DNA from: Gemmatimonadales bacterium
Lineage (GTDB): Bacteria > Gemmatimonadota > Gemmatimonadetes > Longimicrobiales > Gaopeijiaceae
NCBI GenBank assembly: GCA_007692665.1
Contig: REBP01000056.1
Span: 1-64,000, forward strand
DNA length: 64,000 nucleotides
Reading direction: 5' to 3'
The position numbers and the translations under genes are program-made. Positions 20,866 to 31,285 of this stretch are shown here, piece by piece; positions within the stretch are counted from its first letter, which is position 1; every line of letters begins with the position of its first letter. The notes below the pieces were generated by a model. The model was given only the letters and a program-made list of their open reading frames with translations, made no database searches and was not told the DNA's origin.

Positions 20866-22671
20866 TTAATCCGGTTGAGCTGATGTATTTTGTTCGTGCA
20901 CGATCCGCCCGTTCACCACCGTGAGATCCACGCGGATATGCTGGATCTCCGACGGCTCCGAACTGCGGGGGTCTCGATCCAGGACCACGACGTCGGCGAG
21001 GAAACCCGGCTCGAGGCGGCCTTTGCGATCCTCGGTACCCTCGGCCCACGCGTTGTTCACGGTGTAGGCACGGAGCGCGGTTTCCACGTCGATGCGCTCC
21101 TCGGGAATCCACCCTCCCGAAGGTTCGCCCTCGGGGGTCTGCCTCGTCACGGCGGCGTAGATCCCCATGAGCGGGTTGGCCGTGTACCAGGAGGCCTGGG
21201 TTCCGGGCCAGTCGCTCCCGAACGAAAGCATGACGCCCGCCTCGTCCAGGGTGCGGAACGCATAGGTCCAGCGGATGCGGTCCGGGCCGATCCGCTCTTC
21301 CATCCAGCGCATGTCGTCGATGGCGTGAAACGGCTGGACTTCGGCGATGACACCCAGGGAAGCCATCCGTGCCGCGGTCTCCGGACCCCGGAGGTGCTGC
21401 GCATGGATGATCCGGAACCTCCGGTCTTCCCGGGGGCCGTTCACCTCCTCCACGCGCTCGTAGAGAGCCAGGAGGGTGTCGATGGCGAAGTCGCCGATGG
21501 CGTGGACCTGGGGCCAGTACCCTGCCCGATCGGCCTCGAGGAGGAGCCGCTCCATGTTCCCCGGCGGGTTCATCATGTCCCGCCAGATCCCGAAGCCCCC
21601 GGTATGGTCGAACGGCTCGTGAAACATGGCCGTCGACGCTCCCATGATGCCATCGACGAACCCCTTGTAGCCCCCGAGCATGAGGAAGTCGTTCCCGAAG
21701 TTGCGAGGCAGGCCCAGGGCCGCCTGGTGTTCGAAGCGGTCCAGGGTCGGGCGGGCATAGATCCGGGTGGTGAGTTCTCCCGCCTCGAGGAGGTCCTGGT
21801 ACACTCCGAACATTTCGGGAGGCGTGATGTCGTGGATGGTCGTCACGCCGTAGCGCCGGAGATCGGCAAGTCCTTCCCTGGCTTCGGCCAGCATGAGTTC
21901 CCGGCTCTTCTCCGGGACGACGTCGAGGATGCGCCGAGCGGCGTCCGGCTCGAGGCGGCCCGTCGGGACACCTTCCTCGCACTCGACCCCGGACCATCCG
22001 CAGTCCGCACCCGCGGCTTCGAGGGCCAGCGCGTTGGCCAGGAAGGCGCTCCGGTCCCACCGGTTCAGGAGAACGGGGTGGTCGGGCGTGATCCCGTCGA
22101 GGCCCGAGCGGTCCGGAGCGAATGCCTGGCTCCCGGCCGGGTCGTCCTCCGCACCGGCAGCGCCTGCGCTTCCCCGGGCCCAGGCCTCGTAGGCCCCCCA
22201 GTTCCCCCCTGTGATCCAGGAACCCGAGGGTACCCGCTGCACCGCCTCACCCACCCGGCGAAGGAGGGTCTCCTCGTCCGCCGCGTCGAGGAGGTTGACC
22301 CCCAGGAGGAGCGCCCCAGCCTGATTGAAGTGGGTGTGGTTGTCGATGAAACCCGGAGCGACGAACCGTCCGTCGAGCTGGATCACCCTCGTGTTCGCAC
22401 CCCGGTGGCCGTCCACCTCGCCGACGCTTCCCACGGCCAGGATCCGGTTGCCCCGGAGCGCAATGGCCTCGGCTTCGGAGGCGTTCTCGTCACCGGTCCA
22501 CACGATGCCACCCGTGAGAATGAGATCGGCAGTGCCGCCGGAGCCGTCGGCGGCGCCCAGGCCGCGCTCCGGTTCGCATCCGGAGAGGAGGAAGGCGGCG
22601 ATTCCGGCCAGGACAAGGATCCCGGCGTGAATCGTTCCGGAGGGGGCGAACCGAATCGATGGGGTAGCCAC
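20866..22671 (-). CDS. YtcJ-like amidohydrolase, predicted lipoprotein
   Basis: About 601 residues from a GTG at 22671 preceded by AGGAG at good spacing. The N-terminus is a signal sequence ending FLLSGCEPERG, a lipobox, so the enzyme is probably membrane-anchored outside the cytoplasm. The metal-dependent hydrolase core follows: FVAPGFIDNHTHFNQAG (HxH metal ligands), a LHAIGDFAID-type motif (here VHAIGDFAIDTLL), IHAQHL and a C-terminal SDWPG. This is the amidohydrolase-3/YtcJ group; the substrate cannot be inferred. It lies 64 bases downstream of sdhB. Confidence 0.88.
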   Translation of the reverse strand: MATPSIRFAPSGTIHAGILVLAGIAAFLLSGCEPERGLGAADGSGGTADLILTGGIVWTGDENASEAEAIALRGNRILAVGSVGEVDGHRGANTRVIQLDGRFVAPGFIDNHTHFNQAGALLLGVNLLDAADEETLLRRVGEAVQRVPSGSWITGGNWGAYEAWARGSAGAAGAEDDPAGSQAFAPDRSGLDGITPDHPVLLNRWDRSAFLANALALEAAGADCGWSGVECEEGVPTGRLEPDAARRILDVVPEKSRELMLAEAREGLADLRRYGVTTIHDITPPEMFGVYQDLLEAGELTTRIYARPTLDRFEHQAALGLPRNFGNDFLMLGGYKGFVDGIMGASTAMFHEPFDHTGGFGIWRDMMNPPGNMERLLLEADRAGYWPQVHAIGDFAIDTLLALYERVEEVNGPREDRRFRIIHAQHLRGPETAARMASLGVIAEVQPFHAIDDMRWMEERIGPDRIRWTYAFRTLDEAGVMLSFGSDWPGTQASWYTANPLMGIYAAVTRQTPEGEPSGGWIPEERIDVETALRAYTVNNAWAEGTEDRKGRLEPGFLADVVVLDRDPRSSEPSEIQHIRVDLTVVNGRIVHEQNTSAQPD

Positions 22672-22735
22672 GCTTTCGACTCCTGCCTGGAGGTGGGACC
22701 TGACGACGCTCCGGGTACGGCGGCGGTCGCCGGGT

Positions 22736-23509
22736 CTACTGTCCCGCGGTCGCTGCGGGGGAACCCACGCCACCCAGCGTGGCCCGGATCGTGTCGCGGT
22801 TGAGGCGGGCAATGTAGTCCACGCTGATCCCCTTTGGACAGACGACCTGACAGGCTCCGTGATTCGTGCAGTTGCCGAAGCCCTCGTCATCGTGCACCGC
22901 TACCATGTCCAGCGCCCGACCGAGGCGCTCCGTCTGCCCCTGGGGAAGGTAGGAAAGGTGCGCCGCCTTCGCGGCGGTGAAGAGCATGGCCGAGGCATTC
23001 GGGCAGGCGGCCACGCAGGCCCCGCAGCCGATGCAGGCCGCAGCGTCGAAGGCGCGGTCGGCATCGGGCTTCGGCACGGGGGTCGCGTTCGCATCGGGAG
23101 CACTCCCCGTGCGGATCGAGACATAGCCGCCGGCCTGGACGATGCGGTCCAGCGCAGCGCGCTCCACCACCAGGTCCTTGAGGACGGGGAAGGCCCGGGC
23201 CCGGAACGGCTCGATCCAGACCTCGTCGCCGTCGGCGAAGGACCGCATGTGGAGCTGGCATACCGTCGTCATGTCGTGCGGCCCGTGGGCGATCCCGTTG
23301 ACGACCATTCCGCAGGACCCGCAGATCCCCTCCCGACAGTCATGTTCGAAGGCGATGGGGTCGCCCCCCTCGCGCGTGATGTTCTCGTTGACGAGATCCA
23401 GCATCTCCAGGAAGGACATGCTGCCGTTGATCCCGACGGCCTTGTAGGTCTGAAAGTCGCCGGCGGCGGAAGTCCCTGCCTGGCGCCAGACATGGAGTGT
23501 CAGATCCAT
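22736..23509 (-). CDS. sdhB: Succinate dehydrogenase iron-sulfur subunit
   Basis: 257 residues. Contains the three cluster motifs in order: 2Fe-2S ([10 protein letters not shown]), 4Fe-4S ([12 protein letters not shown]) and 3Fe-4S (a Cys, then HGACQVVCP). Sequence style ([18 protein letters not shown]) matches SdhB of the Bacteroidota/FCB B-type enzymes. It transfers electrons from the SdhA flavin to the membrane cytochrome. ATG overlaps the sdhA stop by one base (TAATG). Confidence 0.96.
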   Translation of the reverse strand: MDLTLHVWRQAGTSAAGDFQTYKAVGINGSMSFLEMLDLVNENITREGGDPIAFEHDCREGICGSCGMVVNGIAHGPHDMTTVCQLHMRSFADGDEVWIEPFRARAFPVLKDLVVERAALDRIVQAGGYVSIRTGSAPDANATPVPKPDADRAFDAAACIGCGACVAACPNASAMLFTAAKAAHLSYLPQGQTERLGRALDMVAVHDDEGFGNCTNHGACQVVCPKGISVDYIARLNRDTIRATLGGVGSPAATAGQ

Positions 23510-25422
23510 TACTTGTAGCTCCTCTGCGAGAGCGGCACGTGTTCGAAGGTGAGGGGCTCCTCGTGACGAACGGGCGCATTGCCCACGCCCGTGAACTCCC
23601 ACACCGCACTGTGGGCGAAGTTCTCGTCGTCTCGGCGAGCTTCTCCTTCCTCGGTCACGTGTTCCTCCCGGAAGTGTCCGCCACACGACTCGTCGCGCGT
23701 GAGGGCGTCATGGCACATGACCTCGGCGAACTCGAGAAAGTCGGCCACCCTTCCGGCCTTCTCGAGAGACTGGTTGAGCGAGGCGCCGCTGCCGGGAACC
23801 AGGACGTTCTCCCAGAACTCCTCCCGGAGCTGCGGTATTTCCTGGAGGGCCTTCTTCAGACCCGCCTCGTTCCGCGCCATCCCGCAGTGATTCCACATGA
23901 TGCGGCCCAGCTCCACATGGAAGGAGTCCACGGTGCGGCTCCCGTTGATGCCCAGGAGGAGCTGCTGCCGTGCCTCCACCTCCTTCACCACTCCCTGCGC
24001 TGCGAGGGCGCTCGCATCCGCATCCGCACGGGGAGCCTCGGCCAGGTAATTGCCCACCGTGAGCGGGGCGATGAAATACCCGTCGGCCAGACCCTGCATG
24101 AGGGCGGACGCACCGAGACGGTTGGCCCCATGATCCGAGAAGTTCGCCTCCCCGATGCAGAACAGCCCCGGGAGCGTGGTCTCGAGGTCGTAGTCCACCC
24201 AGAGTCCGCCCATGGTGTAGTGCGGGGCTGGATAGATGCGCATGGGGCGCTCATAGGGATTTTCGCCGGTGATCTTCTCGTACATCTCGAACAGGTTCCC
24301 GTAGCGCTCGGACACCACATCGCGCCCGAGCCGCTTGATGGCATCCGCAAAGTCCAGGAAGACCCCGTTCTTCAGGTCGCCGATTCCGTGTCCGGCGTCC
24401 ACCATCTCCTTGGCCCTCCGGGACGCGATGTCCCGCGGCGAGAGATTCCCGAAGGAGGGGTAGAGGCGCTCCAGGTAATAGTCGCGTTCGGATTCGGGAA
24501 TGTCGGAAGCCGGGCGGGTGTCCCCGGCGCGGGCCGGCACCCAGATGCGTCCATCGTTCCGGAGCGATTCGCTCATCAGGGTGAGCTTGGACTGGTACTC
24601 TCCACCCTGCGGGATGCAGGTCGGATGGATCTGCGTGAAACTGGGATTCGCAAAGCCGGCTCCCCGCTTGTGGGCCCTCCACGTGGCCGTGACGTTGCAC
24701 ATCATGGCATTGGTGGACAGGAAGAACACGTTGGAGTACCCGCCCGTCCCGAGGACCACGGCATCCGCCATGTGAGCCTCGATCTTCCCCGTCACCAGGT
24801 GCCGTGTCACGATGCCCCGGGCCCGGCCGTCCACGACGATGACGTCCAGCATCTCGGACCGGTTGTGCATCTTCACCGTGCCGAGGGCGATCTGCCGCTC
24901 CAGCGCCTGGTACGCGCCCAGAAGGAGCTGCTGGCCGGTCTGTCCCCGGGCATAGAAGGTCCGGGAGACCTGCGCGCCGCCGAAGGACCGGTTGGCGAGG
25001 AGGCCGCCGTACTCCCGGGCGAAGGGAACGCCCTGGGCCACGGCCTGGTCGATGATGTTCAGCGAAAGCTCCGCGAGGCGGTACACGTTCGCCTCGCGGG
25101 AGCGGAAGTCGCCTCCCTTCACCGTGTCGTAGAACAGGCGATAGATCGAGTCGCCGTCGCCCTGGTAGTTCTTTGCCGCATTGATGCCGCCCTGGGCCGC
25201 GATGGAATGGGCCCGGCGCGGGGAGTCATGGAAGGTGAAGCACTGGACGTTGTAGCCGAGTTCGCCCAGCGTCGCGGCGGCGGCGCCGCCCGCAAGCCCC
25301 GTTCCCACGACGATGACGTTGTATTTCCGCTTGTTCGCCGGGTTCACGAGTTTCATGTCGAACTGCCGGCGGGTCCACTTCTCTTCCACGGGACCGGACG
25401 GAATCCTGGCGTCGAGTTGCAT
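23509..25422 (-). CDS. sdhA: Succinate dehydrogenase flavoprotein subunit
   Basis: 637 residues, normal for B-type SdhA. The FAD-binding [19 protein letters not shown] loop, the covalent-FAD region [16 protein letters not shown], the substrate loop around [12 protein letters not shown], and [22 protein letters not shown] are all visible. It oxidises succinate to fumarate on the cytoplasmic side. Located 10 bases after sdhC. Confidence 0.97.
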   Translation of the reverse strand: MQLDARIPSGPVEEKWTRRQFDMKLVNPANKRKYNVIVVGTGLAGGAAAATLGELGYNVQCFTFHDSPRRAHSIAAQGGINAAKNYQGDGDSIYRLFYDTVKGGDFRSREANVYRLAELSLNIIDQAVAQGVPFAREYGGLLANRSFGGAQVSRTFYARGQTGQQLLLGAYQALERQIALGTVKMHNRSEMLDVIVVDGRARGIVTRHLVTGKIEAHMADAVVLGTGGYSNVFFLSTNAMMCNVTATWRAHKRGAGFANPSFTQIHPTCIPQGGEYQSKLTLMSESLRNDGRIWVPARAGDTRPASDIPESERDYYLERLYPSFGNLSPRDIASRRAKEMVDAGHGIGDLKNGVFLDFADAIKRLGRDVVSERYGNLFEMYEKITGENPYERPMRIYPAPHYTMGGLWVDYDLETTLPGLFCIGEANFSDHGANRLGASALMQGLADGYFIAPLTVGNYLAEAPRADADASALAAQGVVKEVEARQQLLLGINGSRTVDSFHVELGRIMWNHCGMARNEAGLKKALQEIPQLREEFWENVLVPGSGASLNQSLEKAGRVADFLEFAEVMCHDALTRDESCGGHFREEHVTEEGEARRDDENFAHSAVWEFTGVGNAPVRHEEPLTFEHVPLSQRSYK

Positions 25423-25432
25423 GTCGTCCGCC

Positions 25433-26116
25433 TTAACGGAGTGTCAGAATGCCGGCCATCACGCCAACGGGTACCGCTGCGTAGCCGACGAAGAGTAGAA
25501 TCGAGAGCCCTGCTGCCAGGGGTCGCCGAACACGCGTCACCCGGGGATTCTGGACTCCCAGCGTCGTGAACACGCTCCAGAGGCCGTGATACAGATGAAG
25601 CGAGAGGGCCCCCACCGCCACGAGGTAGAAGAGGGCCACCGGCGTGTTCTGGAAGCCGATGACGACGTTCTGGTAGACGGAGCCATAGGCGAAGTCGGAA
25701 TGGACGTTCCCCGTCGTGAAGTGGAGGATGTGGTAGATCACGAACAGGAGAATGATCACCCCTCCCCAGCGGAGGGTCCGGGAGGCGTACGAGAACACCT
25801 GCGAATCGTTCTTCCGATAGGCCACGTCCCTGGCGGCACGGCTCCTCCGCCAGAGCTGGAACGCCGCGACCATGTGGATCCCGACGGCCAGCAGAAGCAC
25901 GATGCGCGTGATCCAGAGGGCGCCGTATTCGGGAAGAATCGGCGAACCCAGTCCCTTCAGGAACACCGCGTAACCGTCCATGGATTCGGGACCCTCGAAC
26001 ATCTTCAGATTCCCGATCATGTGAACGACAACGAACCCCGCCAGAAGAATGCCCGAAACCGCCATCAGGAACTTCTTCCCAATCGAGGACTGGTACAGAG
26101 TCACGGCCTGCCGCAT
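25433..26116 (-). CDS. sdhC: Succinate dehydrogenase cytochrome b subunit (single-polypeptide B-type)
   Basis: 227 residues with five hydrophobic helices and several helix-embedded histidines ([29 protein letters not shown]) suited to bind two hemes b. This is the sdhC b558 family: one membrane subunit, no separate sdhD. A clear ribosome site, AAGGAG, precedes the ATG. First gene of sdhCAB; malate dehydrogenase is 92 bases upstream on the same strand. The 92-base gap contains the 10-mer TTCAGGAAAG twice (26159 and 26208), probably by chance. Confidence 0.94.
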   Translation of the reverse strand: MRQAVTLYQSSIGKKFLMAVSGILLAGFVVVHMIGNLKMFEGPESMDGYAVFLKGLGSPILPEYGALWITRIVLLLAVGIHMVAAFQLWRRSRAARDVAYRKNDSQVFSYASRTLRWGGVIILLFVIYHILHFTTGNVHSDFAYGSVYQNVVIGFQNTPVALFYLVAVGALSLHLYHGLWSVFTTLGVQNPRVTRVRRPLAAGLSILLFVGYAAVPVGVMAGILTLR

Positions 26117-26208
26117 TGAAGCGTCGCTCCTTCGTGGTCAGCCTTCAGCATGGAACGTTTCAGGAAAGAGGGAGCACCGCGCAGAGGGCGAAGCGCCTCC
26201 CGTTCCGT

Positions 26209-27223
<1,015 letters not shown>

Positions 27224-27282
27224 CAGAAGACAGTACCCGCAGGAGTGGGGTGCGGGTCAACCGGAACCGGGAGCCCGAAGCG

Positions 27283-27885
27283 TCAGTCCTGACCGCCGGG
27301 AGGGCCGCCCCGGCGGGCTCCGGCCTGGGCTTCCATGCGGCGGATCGATTCGCTGAAATCCTCCCGCAGCTGGTGAAGGCGGAGCAGCTGCGACACCGAC
27401 AGGACTTCAAGCAGTCGATCCTCCTCGGACCGCTGCACGTCGACCTCGCGCGCACGCAGCGCCCTCGACCGGTCCAGGAGTCGACGGGCCTCGGCCTCGG
27501 AGCCGCCCGCCTCTGCATGGCGCTCGAGGGCCTGCCGAAGCTGGAAGCGCTCCCGCATCATCTCCCCGCGGGTCGAGCGAAACTCGCCCATGATCGTCCG
27601 GACCGCCGCCATCTCGTCGGGGGAGAGCCCGAGCTCCCTGGACATGCGACGCTCGAAGTCACGCTGGATGCGAGCCATCATCTCCTGGCGCGTTTCCGAT
27701 GCGGAGGTCGAACCTGGACGTGACTGCTGGGCGAGGACCTCCGCGGCTCCGAGCGCCGGGAAGGGCGACCCCGAGGCCGATGGCAGGAGGGCGACGAGGA
27801 GCGCCAGGGGGAGGGTGACCCGGAGCGGGGCCCGGCTCCGCCCTCGGGAGCGAGCCCTGCCGGTGCATGTCCTGGCGCGCGTCAT
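27283..27885 (-). CDS. Spy/CpxP-like periplasmic heavy-metal/stress protein
   Basis: 200 residues. An Arg-rich start followed by a hydrophobic segment (VTLPLALLVALLPSASG) forms a signal peptide. The mature part is almost all helix: ELGLSPDEMAAVRTIMGEF, then a long charged coil rich in Arg and Glu ending in an LRLHQLREDF segment. This resembles the LTxxQ/Spy-type metal-sensing or chaperone proteins, but the LTxxQ pairs are not exact, so the family is inferred. Its ATG overlaps the anti-sigma stop (ATGA), suggesting it belongs to the same stress module. Confidence 0.6.
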   Translation of the reverse strand: MTRARTCTGRARSRGRSRAPLRVTLPLALLVALLPSASGSPFPALGAAEVLAQQSRPGSTSASETRQEMMARIQRDFERRMSRELGLSPDEMAAVRTIMGEFRSTRGEMMRERFQLRQALERHAEAGGSEAEARRLLDRSRALRAREVDVQRSEEDRLLEVLSVSQLLRLHQLREDFSESIRRMEAQAGARRGGPPGGQD

Positions 27886-28445
27886 GGATCGATTCCCGCT
27901 ACGAGGAGCGCCAGGGTCTCGTCGGAAACACCGTCGAGATAGGGGGCGCCGGCCACGAGCCAGTCTTCGGCCCAGAGTTCGGCGGACTGGGCGTCAAAGG
28001 CGGCCAGGACGGTCCCGCCATCCTGCCCCGGCGTACCGCCGCGAGCCACGAGTCCCATGCCCACGGCCAGTACCAGGACCGCGGCGGCCGCCGCCGGATT
28101 CGCCCACCACCGGCTCCACTGTGGGGCCCGCCGAGATGCGCGGAAGGGAACCACGTCCGGGTCGTCGACTCCCGCCGGACCAGACGCGAGAGGCCTCGAC
28201 CCCAGCGCCCGGGCCACGACCCTCGCGGCGAGGTGCGCCGGCGGGGACGGCCGGGAAGCGCTCAGAAGCTCGAGAAACGCGAGTTCATCGGTGCATTCCG
28301 CGCAGTCCGCCAGGTGCGCATCGAGGTCCGCATCGGGAACCTCGGACGCGCCGGAGGGATGCACTCCGGACAGGCGGAGCGGAAGGTGCTCTCGCACCCT
28401 CTCGCATCCGATGGCCTTGTCCCTGCCCTCACGTTCGTGATTCAT
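27882..28445 (-). CDS. Zinc-finger anti-sigma factor, membrane-bound
   Basis: 187 residues. The N-terminal zinc-binding anti-sigma signature is present: Cys14, then HLADCAEC (His44, Cys48, Cys51), the HxxxCxxC pattern of ZAS domains. One hydrophobic helix at about residues 112-130 would anchor it in the membrane, leaving a short extracytoplasmic C-terminus. It overlaps the sigma-factor gene by 17 bases, so it very likely holds that sigma factor inactive. Confidence 0.88.
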   Translation of the reverse strand: MNHEREGRDKAIGCERVREHLPLRLSGVHPSGASEVPDADLDAHLADCAECTDELAFLELLSASRPSPPAHLAARVVARALGSRPLASGPAGVDDPDVVPFRASRRAPQWSRWWANPAAAAAVLVLAVGMGLVARGGTPGQDGGTVLAAFDAQSAELWAEDWLVAGAPYLDGVSDETLALLVAGIDP

Positions 28446-28995
28446 CTGCCCACTCCCTGAGCTTGCGGATCCCGTGGAAATAGTTCACCCGGGCCGCGCC
28501 CTCGGTGGAATCGGTGGCTTCGGCCACCTCGCGGAAACTGAGTCCGTCGTAGAGCCGCAGCCACACGCTCAGCCGCTGCTTTTCCGGGAGCCGGTCCATG
28601 AGCCTCCGGACACGATCGACCTCGCCCTGCGTCTCGAGGGCCTGACCCGGGGCTGGGCGATCGTCGGCCACCTCCATCCCGGTTTCCAGTCCCTGTTCCT
28701 TCCTCCGCCCTTCCTTGCGGTGCCTCCCCAGCATCTCGTTTCGAGCGATGGCCAGGAGCCATGTCCGAAACGACGAGTCTCCCCGGAATTGCGGGAGCGA
28801 TCGCAGGGCCTTCACCAGTGCATCCTGGGCCAGGTCAGCCGCCTGGTCCTCGTCCCCGGTTCGCGCGAGCAGGAAGCGAAACAGCACCCCCTGATGCCGC
28901 TGAACCAGTTCGGCCAATGCGTCGGCATCTCCGTCCCTGGCGCCGGCGACCAGAATCCGGTCATCGTCTTCCGGGAAACGGGATGTCAGTGTCAC
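28429..28995 (-). CDS. ECF sigma factor (sigma-E/RpoE-like)
   Basis: 188 residues, GTG start at 28995. Region 2 with DLAQDALVKALRSLPQFRG and TWLLAIARN (core and -10 recognition) and region 4 with LPEKQRLSVWLRLYDGLSFREVAEA (helix-turn-helix for -35) are clear; there is no region 1 or 3. It directs RNA polymerase to a stress regulon and pairs with the downstream anti-sigma gene. A preceding HU gene on the same strand ends 88 bases upstream. Confidence 0.92.
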   Translation of the reverse strand: MTLTSRFPEDDDRILVAGARDGDADALAELVQRHQGVLFRFLLARTGDEDQAADLAQDALVKALRSLPQFRGDSSFRTWLLAIARNEMLGRHRKEGRRKEQGLETGMEVADDRPAPGQALETQGEVDRVRRLMDRLPEKQRLSVWLRLYDGLSFREVAEATDSTEGAARVNYFHGIRKLREWADESRT

Positions 28996-29083
28996 GTTCA
29001 GGAGATGTGGGCGCGGGGCACTTCGTTAAAACGCTCGGCCCGGGTGCATCGAACGGAGCGCGAGACGCGCGAGAGCAACGGGG

Positions 29084-29392
29084 TCAGGACCCCTCGCCCC
29101 GGGCCCTGGCGCTCTTCTCGACGCGGGTCCGCAGATGCTTGGACGGCTTGAACACGGGGACATGCCGGGGCGGCACTTCGACCGAATCCCCGGTGCGGGG
29201 GTTTCGAGCCATCCGCGACTTCCGGGCCCGAACCTTGAACGTGCCAAATCCGCGGATCTCGATGTTTTCCCCGTTGGCAAGCGCCTTCTTGACCGCGTTG
29301 AGGAAGCCATCCACCACCAGGGCGCAATCCTTCTTCGTAACGCCGGGGCCGATGGCCTCCGACACCTGTTCCACGAGGTCTGCCTTCGTCAT
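29084..29392 (-). CDS. HU/IHF-family DNA-binding protein
   Basis: 102 residues. N-terminal [13 protein letters not shown] helix, IEIRGFGTFKVRARK and ARNPRTGDSVEVP, with the intercalating proline at residue 65, define the family. A basic C-terminal tail (about 12 residues) follows the fold. It bends or packs DNA as a dimer. The start codon overlaps the carA stop (ATGA), an unusual pairing of a nucleoid protein with pyrimidine/arginine synthesis. Confidence 0.93.
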   Translation of the reverse strand: MTKADLVEQVSEAIGPGVTKKDCALVVDGFLNAVKKALANGENIEIRGFGTFKVRARKSRMARNPRTGDSVEVPPRHVPVFKPSKHLRTRVEKSARARGEGS

Positions 29393-30576
29393 CCTTCCTC
29401 CCGTGCCCGGGCCTCCATGAGGCCGATGAACTGATCGAATAGATAGTGTGAGTCGTGCGGTCCGGGAGCCGATTCCGGATGGTACTGGACGGAGAAGACC
29501 GGCAGGTCGGTGTGCCGAAGTCCCTCGACCGTCCCGTCGTACAGGTTCAGGTGCGTGACCCGAAGGCCCGGGGCCCCGGGGATCGAGCCGTCCTCGGCGA
29601 CTCTGACCGCGAACCCGTGGTTCTGTGCCGTGATCTCCACGGTTTCCCGGTCCAGCGCCTTCACCGGGTGGTTTCCGCCGTGGTGACCGAAGGGGAGCTT
29701 GTAGGTTTCCCCTCCGAACGCCCTGGCGATGAGCTGGTGCCCGAGGCAGATCCCGAAGACCGGGGTTCCCTGCCCTGCGAGACCCAGGATGGCCGCCTCG
29801 GCTGCGGCCACGGCCGCCGGGTCACCGGGCCCGTTTGAAATGAAGAGGCCGTCCGGTTCCAGTTCCAGGACTTCCTCCAGGGATGTCCCCGAGGGGAGGA
29901 CGGTGACCCGGCATCCTCGCTCGGCCAGGAATCTCGGCGAATGGGCCTTCACCCCGAAGTCGAACGCGGCCACGTGGAAACGCTCCGGCCCCCGGGCCGG
30001 CACGACGTACCGTTCGGAGGTCGAGACGCCGCAGGCCAGGTCCAGCCCCTCCATGCGTGGATGCGCCTGGATGCGCTCCATGAGTTCCGATTCGGACACG
30101 GTGGCGGGGGCGATGGCTCCCCGCATTGCGCCTCGTGTCCGGATGTGCCGGGTGAGTGCCCGGGTGTCGACCTCCGTGATGGCGGTGACGCCGTGACGCG
30201 CAAGGTAGTCCGGGAGGTCTTCCGTGCTCCGCCAGGAGGACGGGATCCGCGAGGTCTCCCGCACGATGAATCCCGACGCCGCGGGGGCCGGTGACTCCTC
30301 ATCCTCGGAGTTCACCCCGTAATTGCCGATGAGCGGGTAGGTCATGGTGACCAGCTGCCCGGTGTAGGAGGGATCCGTGAGGATCTCCTGGTACCCGGTC
30401 ATCGAGGTATTGAAGACAACCTCGCCGAGGGCCGGCCCGGAGGCGCCAAATCCGGTGCCGTCGAACCGGCGTCCGTCTTCGAGGAGCAGGTAGGCCGGCT
30501 TCCGGCCCGGGGTATCGCTGGACAATGGCAGGTCCGATGGATGGGAGTGGGGAATTCCGTGCGGGGGGGACGACAT
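29389..30576 (-). CDS. carA: Carbamoyl-phosphate synthase small subunit (glutaminase)
   Basis: 395 residues. The CarA N-domain ([34 protein letters not shown]) is followed by a class I glutamine amidotransferase domain with nucleophile motif GICLGHQ and HPE near the C-terminus. It releases ammonia for CarB. carB is not in this window. Homology starts about 25 residues after the ATG at 30576; no other ATG or GTG lies in that stretch, only a TTG. The promoter pattern ends 7 bases before the ATG. Confidence 0.94.
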   Translation of the reverse strand: MSSPPHGIPHSHPSDLPLSSDTPGRKPAYLLLEDGRRFDGTGFGASGPALGEVVFNTSMTGYQEILTDPSYTGQLVTMTYPLIGNYGVNSEDEESPAPAASGFIVRETSRIPSSWRSTEDLPDYLARHGVTAITEVDTRALTRHIRTRGAMRGAIAPATVSESELMERIQAHPRMEGLDLACGVSTSERYVVPARGPERFHVAAFDFGVKAHSPRFLAERGCRVTVLPSGTSLEEVLELEPDGLFISNGPGDPAAVAAAEAAILGLAGQGTPVFGICLGHQLIARAFGGETYKLPFGHHGGNHPVKALDRETVEITAQNHGFAVRVAEDGSIPGAPGLRVTHLNLYDGTVEGLRHTDLPVFSVQYHPESAPGPHDSHYLFDQFIGLMEARAREEG

Positions 30577-30582
30577 GATCGG

Positions 30583-30610
30583 AATGTAGAGCCGGGGGTC
30601 GTAGCGTCAA
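30583..30610 (-). promoter_or_regulatory. Promoter of carA, implying a leaderless mRNA
   Basis: Minus strand TTGACG (30610-30605), 16-base spacer, TACATT (30588-30583). A transcript starting 6-8 bases after the -10 box would begin at or next to the A of the carA ATG at 30576. No ribosome site is visible between the box and the ATG. Confidence 0.5.
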
Positions 30611-30706
30611 GCGGCACCGTCGCTTCGGGTTCCCCCCCGGGCAGCTTCCGACTAGAGTGTGGGATCGCCGAAGTCCCCCCTGGTCCTCCCCTGTTCCCTG
30701 CCTTCC

Positions 30707-31285
30707 ATGCCCCTTCCATCCGACGCCCCCCGCCTGGTCATCCATGCCGACGAATCCTGCCTGGGAAACCAGTTCGTGGATCGCGACAACCCCGGCGGGG
30801 CCGCCGGACTGGTGGAACACTGGCGCGGTGATCGCTGGGAACGGAGGGACTTCTGGCTTTCGGAGCCGGGGACCACCAACAACCGCATGGCGATCCGGAG
30901 CGCCATCGAGGCTCTGACGGCGCTCAAGGTGCCCTGCCGGGTCCGGTTCGTCTCCGATTCCCAGTACCTGGTGAAGGGAATGAGCGAGTGGATCGAGGGG
31001 TGGAAGCGCAGGGGGTGGAAGCGAAAGGCCGGGCCCATCGAGAACGTGGAGCTCTGGCAGGAGCTCGACCGCGCCGCCGCGCGCCACGAGGTGGCCTGGG
31101 CGTGGGTCAAGGGGCATGCCGGACACCCCCGCAACGAGTACGTGAACGACCTGGCCGTCCGGGCGGCGAAGGAGCAGATCGCCTCCGGCGGCCTCGTCCC
31201 CTCGGAGTTCGAGGCGTGGCTCGAGGACCAGCGTGACCGGCGGGGTCGCTACATGGACTTCATGGAGTTCGCGCCCCCGTCCTGA
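30707..31285 (+). CDS. rnhA: RNase HI family protein with altered active site
   Basis: 192 residues from the ATG at 30707; an earlier in-frame start at 30659 adds 16 non-homologous residues. The RNase H core is recognisable: ADESCLGN (Asp15), [18 protein letters not shown] (Asp84), [18 protein letters not shown] (His137, Asp148). The Glu that normally follows NNRM (Glu48 of Escherichia coli) is Ala62 here, and the Gly after the first Asp is Glu16. Insertion [10 protein letters not shown] replaces the usual NPGPGG. A C-terminal extension of about 35 residues follows. It probably cuts RNA in RNA-DNA hybrids, but activity is unproven. Confidence 0.82.
   Translation: MPLPSDAPRLVIHADESCLGNQFVDRDNPGGAAGLVEHWRGDRWERRDFWLSEPGTTNNRMAIRSAIEALTALKVPCRVRFVSDSQYLVKGMSEWIEGWKRRGWKRKAGPIENVELWQELDRAAARHEVAWAWVKGHAGHPRNEYVNDLAVRAAKEQIASGGLVPSEFEAWLEDQRDRRGRYMDFMEFAPPS

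Noticed and set aside
28996-29083. ECF-type autoregulated promoter before the sigma gene
   Set aside because: Searched for a GAAC-type -35 with a suitable -10; CTGAAC lies directly at the start codon, too close to act as a -35.
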